Shown: positions 45,265 to 52,076 of the stretch, piece after piece | Position numbering within the stretch: the stretch's first letter is position 1 | Layout of the letters: every line of letters starts with the position of its first letter | Assembly (NCBI RefSeq): GCF_900116495.1 | Contig: NZ_FPAY01000005.1 | Location: 124,001 to 188,000, forward strand | DNA length: 64,000 bases | Direction of reading: 5' to 3' | DNA from: Arthrobacter sp. ov118 | GTDB lineage: Bacteria; Actinomycetota; Actinomycetes; Actinomycetales; Micrococcaceae | Notes under the pieces: model-generated | What the model was told of the DNA's origin: nothing | The model's input: the letters and a program-made list of their open reading frames with translations, nothing else | Database searches by the model: none | Program-made: the position numbers and the translations under genes

Positions 45265-46770
45265 TTATCTCGGGATTGTGATGCCTAGCCTGGCGATGCG
45301 CCGGTAGATGGTCGCCCTGCTGATGCCCAGTTCTGTTGCCGCCCCGCTTACCGTTGCCCCCGGCGTGGAGAGACACCTGACGATTTCGTCACGTTCGACA
45401 GATTCAATCCGGCTCAGCTGTAGACGGCGCCCTCCCAGGAGGTAAGAGGGTAGATGGCTGATGTCGATGGTCTCTGTCTGGGCAGCGGCGGCATGGATGA
45501 CGGTGAAGAGTTCGTCGATGTTTTCCGGCCAACCGTGGGCCATTAGTGCTTTTTCCGCGGCGGTCGTAAAGTCAATTTCTCTCAAACGGGTTTGGCGGGC
45601 CGCGTACCTAGCCAAGTGCAGAATATCGTCGCCACGTTCGCGCAGTGCCGGAGTGGAAACCACCGTGTCTACCATGCCTGCCAAAGGAAGCGGGATGTCG
45701 TCGAGCCTTGCGGCTGTGACCGCCCATGCGAACATCGGTGCGTTTCCGCTATGGGACACAGGAAGCGACCGAACTGCGCGGACGGCCTGGGAATGGAGTT
45801 CTTGCGCTGCCCACGCAGGCAACAGGTCTACGTTCTCGACGATAACAGCGGTTGCTGGCTTGGCCAGTTCGGGGGTCCACAGTGACAGCCAAGCCTCGAC
45901 GTCACCAGGGGCGGGCACGGCAGCTGAGAGGATGCGACTCCCCGGGTGAACCTGCCGCATTGCCTGTGCCAGCAGCGTCGCGCGCCCCGTACCCTGCTCC
46001 CCTACGGCGGCAACAACCCGTCCGGCAGCCAGGGCGTGAGTCGCCTGATCTAGGGCGTTTGTCCAGGCTGACGACATCCTGCGCACTGTTCCGGCCGCCG
46101 GTTCGAGTTTGCCCCTCTGGATGCGGAAGACGCCGCCCTTTGGTCCGGCCTTTTCCTTGCGGCCCTGTGACCTTGCGAGCATCAGGGCGGAGGTGTTGCC
46201 GGCCGCTGATTCAGCCAACGCCAGCAGCAGTTGCGGGGACGAGCGGGACCATGTGGTGATGTTGACGCTGCCTTCCAGCAATCCACTGACCGGATCGAAG
46301 ACCGGGACCGCAGCGCAGGTGTAGGTCCGGAGGCTGGCGCTGTAGTGTTCTTCGGCCCGAACAAGGGTCGGGGTACGGTCAGCCAGCGCGAGCCCCATCC
46401 CGTTGGTCCCTGCATCTCGTTCGGAAAACGCGAATCCTGGCGCCAAGTGAACCTTATCGAGTGCCCGTAAGAGGGACGTGTCTCCGCTGAGCCTGTTCAG
46501 GAGCAAGCCCTCGGCATCGGTGAGCATGAGGCTGAGGGGCTCGTTCTCCAGAGTGCTGTAGAGACCAGTGAGCACTTCCTGGCCGCACTGGAAAAACAGA
46601 GAGTCGGTCTCTGCGGAGCCTGCCCACATCGGGTCCACTTCTTCTGGTGAGACCCCGTATTCCTCGCTTCGCTGCCAAGAAGCGAGCAGGCGCTTGGCAG
46701 GAATGGCGAGCTGGCCCGCTTTAGGGTTTTGGGCCAGGTTATCAAGCCTCTTTCCCTTGTTCGGCGTCAT
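45265..46770 (-). CDS. MimR/AcoR-like transcriptional activator with Fis-type HTH
   Basis: A 501-residue regulator. The N-terminal part (about 20-200) is a GAF-containing sensor (SWQRSEEYGVSPEEVDPMW, ...FAFSERDAGTNGMGLAL). The central part is a degenerate AAA+-like domain (AAVGEQGTGRATLLAQ at the Walker A position). The C-terminus is a Fis-type HTH (GATVSGAATELGISRATIYRRI). The sigma-54 contact GAFTGA motif is not visible, which fits actinobacteria without RpoN. ATG 46770 is used because AGGAGG is 7 bp upstream. Relatives activate propane monooxygenase operons. It is divergent from the amidohydrolase operon. Confidence 0.88.
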   Translation of the reverse strand: MTPNKGKRLDNLAQNPKAGQLAIPAKRLLASWQRSEEYGVSPEEVDPMWAGSAETDSLFFQCGQEVLTGLYSTLENEPLSLMLTDAEGLLLNRLSGDTSLLRALDKVHLAPGFAFSERDAGTNGMGLALADRTPTLVRAEEHYSASLRTYTCAAVPVFDPVSGLLEGSVNITTWSRSSPQLLLALAESAAGNTSALMLARSQGRKEKAGPKGGVFRIQRGKLEPAAGTVRRMSSAWTNALDQATHALAAGRVVAAVGEQGTGRATLLAQAMRQVHPGSRILSAAVPAPGDVEAWLSLWTPELAKPATAVIVENVDLLPAWAAQELHSQAVRAVRSLPVSHSGNAPMFAWAVTAARLDDIPLPLAGMVDTVVSTPALRERGDDILHLARYAARQTRLREIDFTTAAEKALMAHGWPENIDELFTVIHAAAAQTETIDISHLPSYLLGGRRLQLSRIESVERDEIVRCLSTPGATVSGAATELGISRATIYRRIARLGITIPR

Positions 46771-46835
46771 CGCCGTCCTCCTCATTTCGATAATTCGAGG
46801 TTACTGCGTCCTCCCCTCCCCGGCTGAGGAGAACC

Positions 46836-46889
46836 GTCTCAAAATGAGACACAGACCACATGTTGACAGCTGTTCCCTCGGCCTAGCCT
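46836..46889 (+). promoter_or_regulatory. Activator palindrome and promoter of the amidohydrolase operon
   Basis: GTCTCA-AAA-TGAGAC (46836-46850) is a perfect inverted repeat in the divergent region between the MimR-like gene and the amidohydrolase. It is followed by TTGACA (46863-46868) and TAGCCT (46884-46889; 15-bp spacer). The palindrome is the likely site of the divergent activator. Confidence 0.55.
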
Positions 46890-46932
46890 CGATGGTGTCG
46901 CGACTACGGCAGTTGCGAGAAGGAGACCAGAC

Positions 46933-47979
46933 ATGTACAGCAAAGACGGCGAAAACTACTTCATTGTCGACGCCCACATCGCATTGTGGGACGCCCGCCC
47001 GGAAAACCAGCGGAATATCCATGGCAAGCAGTTCATCGATTGCTTCTACGACTACCACCGCAACCTCTCCCCCGACGAGGAACAGTGGTCCTACGAGGAA
47101 TACCTCTATCAGGGCGGCGCACGCCTTATGAAGGACCTGTTCGAAGACGGGTACGTCGACCATGCCATCTTCCAGCCGGCCTATCTCGGCGCGTTCTACA
47201 AAAACGGATTCGCGCAGGTCGAGGAGGCGTACGGCCTCGCCGCCGCCAATCCGGGCAAACTCACGTACAACCACTGCTACGACCCCCGCCACGGCGAGGC
47301 AGGCCTTGACCGACTGCGCGCCGACCACGAAAAGATGGGCTTCAAAGGAGTAAAGCTGTACACCGCCGAATGGCACGGCGATTCCCGTGGTTACAAGCTC
47401 TCGGATCCTTGGTCCTACCGGTACTTCGAGGAGTGCCGCAAGCTGGGCATCAAGAACATCCACATCCACAAGGGACCAACCATCCGCCCGCTGGACCGGG
47501 ACGCTTTCGATGTCGCCGACGTCGACCACGCGGCATCGGACTTTACCGACCTGAACTTCATCGTCGAGCACGTCGGCCTGCCCCGGCTGGAAGACTTTTG
47601 CTGGATCGCCACCCAGGAACCCAATGTCCATGGCGGACTTGCCGTTGCCATGCCCTTCATGCACACCCGCCCGCGGTATTTCGCCCAGATCATCGGCGAG
47701 CTTATCTACTGGCTCGGTGAGGACCGGATCCAGTTCTCCAGCGACTACGCGCTATGGACACCCCGCTGGCTGATCGAGCGCTTCGTGGACTTCCAGATCC
47801 CGGAAGACATGACCGAATACGCCCCGCTCACTACCACCCAGAAGAAAAAGATCCTGGGACTGAACGCCGCAAAGATGTACGGCATCCCGGTGCCTGCAGA
47901 ACTCCAGCTCCCGGATGCGGACGAGACAAAGACAGGACCACGACAGCCCGAACGCGCAGATCTGGCAGGCGTGCGATGA
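46933..47979 (+). CDS. Amidohydrolase-family protein of propane-monooxygenase clusters
   Basis: A 348-residue protein with AAGGAGA before ATG 46933. The metal-dependent hydrolase pattern is visible: YFIVDAHIALWDARPENQ (modified HxH), GVKLYTAEWHGDSRGY, NIHIHKGPTIRPL, FIVEHVGLPRLEDF, and RIQFSSDYALWTP with the final Asp. This protein occurs in actinobacterial propane/acetone monooxygenase (mim/prm) operons directly after the four monooxygenase genes; here those are missing and it is the first gene. A catalytic or metal-loading role for the monooxygenase is thought likely, but the reaction is unknown. ATGA overlap with the next gene. Confidence 0.85.
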   Translation: MYSKDGENYFIVDAHIALWDARPENQRNIHGKQFIDCFYDYHRNLSPDEEQWSYEEYLYQGGARLMKDLFEDGYVDHAIFQPAYLGAFYKNGFAQVEEAYGLAAANPGKLTYNHCYDPRHGEAGLDRLRADHEKMGFKGVKLYTAEWHGDSRGYKLSDPWSYRYFEECRKLGIKNIHIHKGPTIRPLDRDAFDVADVDHAASDFTDLNFIVEHVGLPRLEDFCWIATQEPNVHGGLAVAMPFMHTRPRYFAQIIGELIYWLGEDRIQFSSDYALWTPRWLIERFVDFQIPEDMTEYAPLTTTQKKKILGLNAAKMYGIPVPAELQLPDADETKTGPRQPERADLAGVR

Positions 47980-48794
47980 CAGCCCTGATCGGCGATCCTG
48001 CAGCTGAAACCCAGATGGATGTGACCGAGGAGGACATCCGCCGTGCCTTGGAATCCGTGATCGACCCGGAACTGGATGAACCAATCACCGACCTGGGCTT
48101 CATCCGTTCCATTCAGGTCCAAACCGCTGGTGGGGGTGCGCAGGTCGAAGTGCACTTACGCCTGCCCACCTCCTTCTGCTCGCCAAATTTCGCCTACCTC
48201 ATGGCCTCCGACAGCAAGGACGCCATCTCCGCACTGCCCGCTGTGGCGCAGGTGGTCGTCGAATTGGACGACCACCACGACTCCGACCTCATCAACGCCG
48301 GGCTGGCCGCAGACGCAGGGTACCGCGGCACGTTCCTGCACGAAGCTGAGGACAGCCTGGACGAGCTGCGGTGGACGTTCCGCCGCAAGGCCCACACCGC
48401 TGCAATGGAACGCTGCCTCACCGACCTCCTTCGTGCCAACGCCGAACTCCTGGAAACGCAGATGGGGACCGTTCGCCTCCGGGACCTTCCGGCCGGAAGA
48501 AACAAGCAAGCACTGCTGCGCAGACGCTCAGCGCTCGGCCTGCCCGAGGCTGCGGACTCCATAGTCCTGGTTAACCACGAAGGCCACCCCTATCCACCTG
48601 AGGCCGTCCCAATGGCACTTCGCCGGGCACGCTCGACCCGCATCTCCATTGACGGAAACGCGCACTTCTGCCGGGGTCTGCTGCGTACACGCTATGAGGG
48701 CTCCGGCGCGGACCAGAGCGCACGGCCCGAGGGTGCCGAGGCCAAAGACCACCACAACCTACTTCCGCTGAAAGTCAAGGAGATTCACTCATGA
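47976..48794 (+). CDS. DUF59/MIP18-domain protein of propane-monooxygenase clusters
   Basis: A 272-residue protein coupled to the amidohydrolase (ATGA). Residues about 15-110 are a DUF59/MIP18 domain (DIRRALESVIDPELDEPITDLGF), related to SufT/PaaD iron-sulfur or metal-centre maturation factors. The remaining part is specific to this operon type (HPYPPEAVPMALRRARSTRISID). It probably helps assemble a diiron or Fe-S centre. Start and stop both overlap neighbours, so it is an obligate part of this operon. Confidence 0.82.
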   Translation: MTALIGDPAAETQMDVTEEDIRRALESVIDPELDEPITDLGFIRSIQVQTAGGGAQVEVHLRLPTSFCSPNFAYLMASDSKDAISALPAVAQVVVELDDHHDSDLINAGLAADAGYRGTFLHEAEDSLDELRWTFRRKAHTAAMERCLTDLLRANAELLETQMGTVRLRDLPAGRNKQALLRRRSALGLPEAADSIVLVNHEGHPYPPEAVPMALRRARSTRISIDGNAHFCRGLLRTRYEGSGADQSARPEGAEAKDHHNLLPLKVKEIHS

Positions 48795-49825
48795 GCACCA
48801 TGCGAGCCGTCCAGGTAGTCGGCTACCACGAAGGCCTGAAAATGGCAGAAGTGCCGGCCCCTGTAGTCACCGGCCCCCTGGACGTCGTCGTCAGAATCGG
48901 CGGCGCCGGCGTTTGCCGCACCGACCTGCACATTCTCGAAGGACAGTGGGCCGAAAAATCCCAGGTTCACCTCCCCTACACCATCGGCCACGAGAACGCC
49001 GGATGGGTGCACGCAGTCGGTAGCGCCGTCACCAACGTGAAGGAAGGCGACAAAGTCATCCTGCACCCACTCATCACCTGCGGTCTCTGCCGCGCCTGCC
49101 GTTCCGGCGACGACGTGCACTGCGAGCAGAGCAAGTTCCCCGGCATCGACACCAGCGGCGGGTACGCAGAATACCTTCTGACATCCGCCCGATCGGTCGT
49201 AAAAATCGACGACTCGCTGGAGCCCGCCGACGTCGCGGCACTGGCCGACGCCGGCCTGACCGCCTATCACGCAGCCGCCAAAGCGGCCAAGCGCCTGACG
49301 GCCAGGGACACCTGCGTCGTCATCGGCGCAGGTGGATTGGGGCACATCGGAATCCAGGTTCTCACAGCGCTCACGCCGGGCCGCATCATTGTCGTCGACC
49401 GTAACGCTGCCGCCCTGGACCTTGCCAAGGAAATCGGGGCGCACGAAGGCGTTCTGGCCGACGGAACCCAGGTCGAGCAAGTCCTTGCGCTGACCGATGG
49501 CAAAGGAGCTGAGGCACTCATCGACTTCGTCGGTGAGGGCGGCGCGACCGCCCAGGGCGTCGCCATGCTGCGCCGGGCCGGAGATTACTATGTGGTGGGC
49601 TACGGCGAGAACATCAACGTCCCCACTATCGACATTGTCTCGGCCGAGATCAACATCATCGGCAACCTCGTCGGCTCCTACAACGACCTCCAGGACCTCA
49701 TGGCGCTGGCAGCACGCGGCGCCGTCACGCTTCATACCCAGAAATACGCCCTGGACGACTTCCAGCAGGCAATCAGCGACCTCGACGCGGGCAAGGTCCG
49801 CGGCCGGGCCATCCTCGTGCCCTAG
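48791..49825 (+). CDS. Zinc-dependent secondary-alcohol dehydrogenase
   Basis: A 344-residue MDR with catalytic zinc motif GVCRTDLH and HENAGWVHAVG, structural zinc cysteines in ITCGLCRACRSGDDVHCEQ, and cofactor loop VIGAGGLGHIGIQVL. It belongs to the NAD-dependent alcohol dehydrogenases found downstream of propane monooxygenase, where they oxidise 2-propanol to acetone. AAGGAG lies 8 bp before ATG 48791, and the start overlaps the DUF59 gene. Without monooxygenase genes it may serve growth on alcohols made elsewhere. Confidence 0.9.
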   Translation: MSTMRAVQVVGYHEGLKMAEVPAPVVTGPLDVVVRIGGAGVCRTDLHILEGQWAEKSQVHLPYTIGHENAGWVHAVGSAVTNVKEGDKVILHPLITCGLCRACRSGDDVHCEQSKFPGIDTSGGYAEYLLTSARSVVKIDDSLEPADVAALADAGLTAYHAAAKAAKRLTARDTCVVIGAGGLGHIGIQVLTALTPGRIIVVDRNAAALDLAKEIGAHEGVLADGTQVEQVLALTDGKGAEALIDFVGEGGATAQGVAMLRRAGDYYVVGYGENINVPTIDIVSAEINIIGNLVGSYNDLQDLMALAARGAVTLHTQKYALDDFQQAISDLDAGKVRGRAILVP

Positions 49826-49871
49826 CAGCCAACCTTGGGGGAATACGACACACCTCAAAGAGAGTAGACAC

Positions 49872-50261
49872 GTTTTCTTCGCCGCAGGAGGAGGTGCACC
49901 CGGATTTGCCAAGGGACTGGCGTCCAACCTCTCCGGCGTCACGTACGGGTGGCTGATAGCACTGCTGACCAGCATGGCAGACTTCCCCGGCATGCTCGCC
50001 ATTGGTGTATCCGTCGCAGCCCTGGCCATGTGCCTGCAAGCAGGGTGGGCACCACTGTCCTTTATCCCCGGCGCCTTCGCAGGGACAGCGGTGTTCTTCG
50101 GAGCACAGCTGTCATTCTGGCCCACCACAGTTTCCCTCATCATCGGCACCGGCCTCGGATGGCTTTCAGCCTTACTCGGAGACCGCATACAGACTCTCGT
50201 CAGCAAACCCCGCCGTGTGCCTCCCACAGACGACCCAAGCCGTCCCGTCCGCACAGCCTAA
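49872..50261 (+). pseudogene. DUF1097 membrane protein, N-terminally truncated
   Basis: From about 49872 the frame reads VFFAAGGGAPGFAKGLASNL, then SGVTYGWLIALLTSMADFPG and AGWAPLSFIPGAFAGTAVFF, three to four membrane helices typical of the DUF1097 family. The expected first helices and a start codon are missing; the preceding frame is the shadow of the alcohol dehydrogenase end. A deletion has probably fused the remainder here. An internal start cannot be excluded. Confidence 0.6.
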
Positions 50262-50322
50262 GAAAACGATCCCATCGGAACGGGCTACCGCCGTGCCCAC
50301 CTGCCTCACCAAAGGACCTAGA

Positions 50323-50640
50323 TTGATTTTCATCACCGCAAAATTTCCAGTAAAACCAGAGCACGCCAACAACTGGGCCGACATCACCAAGGACTTCACC
50401 GAAACCACGAACGCAGAAGAAGGCTGCCTCGTCTTCGAATGGTCACGCTCTCTCGAAGACCCCAATACCTACGTGTTAGTGGAAGCCTTCCGCGACGACG
50501 AGTCCGGTTCCAAACACGTGCAGTCGGCCCACTTCAGAAAAGCCACCACCGAACTTCCCACCTACCTTTCTGCGACGCCCGACATAATCAACGTCAGAGT
50601 CGAAGGCTGGTCAAAGCTGGGCGAAATGGCAGTCGACTAA
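50323..50640 (+). CDS. Antibiotic-biosynthesis-monooxygenase (ABM/YgiN-like) domain protein
   Basis: A 105-residue protein with a TTG start at 50323 preceded by AAAGGA at 7 bp. The sequence LIFITAKFPVKPEHANNWAD, then EGCLVFEWSRSLEDPNTYVLVE and DESGSKHVQSAHF matches the dimeric ferredoxin-like ABM fold, which includes quinol monooxygenases and haem-degrading enzymes. No haem or cofactor ligand is assignable. It lies 61 bp after the truncated DUF1097 sequence and before a repeat relic. Confidence 0.82.
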   Translation: MIFITAKFPVKPEHANNWADITKDFTETTNAEEGCLVFEWSRSLEDPNTYVLVEAFRDDESGSKHVQSAHFRKATTELPTYLSATPDIINVRVEGWSKLGEMAVD

Positions 50641-50651
50641 ACCCAACTCCT

Positions 50652-50691
50652 ACATAGGACTCGTGGCTGCATGAACTCGTGTCAGCAGAAA
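50652..50691 (+). repeat. Short repeat, possible insertion-sequence end (copy 2)
   Basis: ACATAGGACTCGTG (50652-50665) and ACTCGTGTCAGCAGAAA (50675-50691), separated by 9 bp. In copy 1 (40227-40250) the same pieces are directly joined. It looks like a partly duplicated terminus relic. The following 230 bp carry no supported gene. Confidence 0.4.
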
Positions 50692-50922
50692 TAGGCACGG
50701 AGGAAGCCCGCAACTAGCAACGGCATCATCTGGTCACGGGTGTGGACACCGTACACGCCACCTTCGGCCGGGCATACAGCCGCATTGACCAACCGCGCCA
50801 GGATGCGTTTTGTTGCAGATGCCCATCGGAAACCTTCCCTCTGTCCAGCATCGCACCCCGGTTACCCGCCGCGAACCCCTGCAGCAGCCTGAGGATGGGA
50901 TGACAACGTCCGAGGCGGGTGT

Positions 50923-51510
50923 TCAGGTCTCCGGCCGCCAGCGCGGGTCCCGTCCGGCCAGCCCCAGCACCCGCTCGAACTGTCCGGCTCCTTCGCCGAC
51001 GGCAATGCGCGGGCCGAACAGTCCGTTCCGTGCGTCGGGGTCGTCCGGGATGCCGGCGCAGAACGCCTCGACCGCGTCGAGGGCCTCCGGTTCCGGCTCG
51101 TAGCCCTGTCCCGTGGCCACGGCCAGGTCCCAGCCGTGCAGCACCACCTCATCGAGGGCGACCAGTCCCGCGTCCTCGGCGGGCATGGTCACGCCGCCGG
51201 CCGCCGTCGTGCCGGCCCACGCCCCGGTTTCCTTCCACGCCGCGGCGAGCTCTTCGAGGCGTGCCGGGATGAGCTCGCGCCAATTCGCTGGAAGGACGAG
51301 ACCGCTGGGGTCGGGCGGCGTGTTGGTGGTGGGGCCATTGATCTTCCGCGCCGCATCGCGGAACGCGATGGCCAGGCCGTGCAGGTGGGCCAGCATCAGA
51401 CGTACCGGCATGTCCTCGCAGGGCGTGGGCGCGTCGAGCTGGGCGTCCTCGGTGCCGCGCACCAGGTCGGCGACCAGTCTCGTGCTCCCGATAAGATCGA
51501 TGGTAGACAT
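50923..51510 (-). CDS. TIGR03086-type (DinB-like, maleylpyruvate-isomerase-like) metal-binding protein
   Basis: A 195-residue protein with GGAGG 6 bp before ATG 51510. Matches the TIGR03086 family: PTPCEDMPVRLMLAHLHGLA near the N-terminus, and VVLHGWDLAVATGQG in the C-terminal half, with His residues of the DinB metal triad. Related enzymes use mycothiol; the specific reaction is unknown. It is monocistronic. Confidence 0.88.
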   Translation of the reverse strand: MSTIDLIGSTRLVADLVRGTEDAQLDAPTPCEDMPVRLMLAHLHGLAIAFRDAARKINGPTTNTPPDPSGLVLPANWRELIPARLEELAAAWKETGAWAGTTAAGGVTMPAEDAGLVALDEVVLHGWDLAVATGQGYEPEPEALDAVEAFCAGIPDDPDARNGLFGPRIAVGEGAGQFERVLGLAGRDPRWRPET

Positions 51511-51722
51511 TAGCGACCTCCATCCGCCGGTTCACCCCCAGACTAGGGACGTCCCCTGCGGTTGTCGACTCCGTTCCTGCGCTCCATGCGGAGCGCGTCC
51601 GGCCTGGCCGGCCCAGTACATCGACCGGCCCCGGCCCGAGCACGAGGGGCCGGACACGCCGTCGACGCCATGACATGGGCGCTGGAGCACCTGGACGAGT
51701 CGCTGGGCGTATCCCGCAAAAA

Positions 51723-51740
51723 CCCCCTCTGACGAGGGGG
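51723..51740 (-). terminator. Hairpin at the tRNA relic
   Basis: CCCCCTC (51723-51729) pairs with GAGGGGG (51734-51740) around TGAC; on the minus strand a TTTTTG run follows. It is the same kind of hairpin as at 6668-6693. Confidence 0.65.
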
Positions 51741-51745
51741 AATGC

Positions 51746-51769
51746 TGTGCCCGAGGTGGGACTCGAACC
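51746..51769 (-). repeat. tRNA 3'-end relic (possible attachment-site copy 2)
   Basis: On the minus strand GGTTCGAGTCCCACC then TCGGGCACA, with the hairpin and T-run as terminator. 22 of 24 positions equal the 6711-6734 relic, in the same orientation. No matching 5' tRNA half is present. Confidence 0.6.
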
Positions 51770-52076
51770 GGGCGCCTCCCCTTGAAAACCGCCACTCCCC
51801 CGCAAACCTCGCCGATCCGGCGAGGTCCGGCACCGGTACAACCGAGTCCGGAGCACAGGTGTGCACATTGTGCACCCCTTATTTTGCTTTGGTGCGCCGG
51901 AGCCGACGCCGGAGCCGCAATCCTGGTCTGCTGCCCGCGGCTTCCTTCCATACGATCGCAAGGAACTCCGGCCGCCTTAGCGCGCGAAATGCGGGTCACA
52001 GGTCGCCATCGCTGTCTCCGCGGTAAATTTCATCGCGTCTCTGCCACTGCGGCCTTGGTTGGGATATGCTCCTGCC

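Larger units (their letters stand above)
51511..52076. other. 566-bp region with tRNA relic before formate dehydrogenase
   Basis: It contains the minus-strand tRNA 3'-end relic and its hairpin (51723-51769) and a GTGCAC-ATT-GTGCAC motif at 51861-51875 that could be an operator. No gene is supported. Promoter elements for the dehydrogenase are not clear. Confidence 0.45.

Noticed and set aside
51861..51875. GTGCAC-ATT-GTGCAC as operator
   Set aside because: Both halves are self-complementary short words and no target promoter can be defined; kept only as a note in the region entry.
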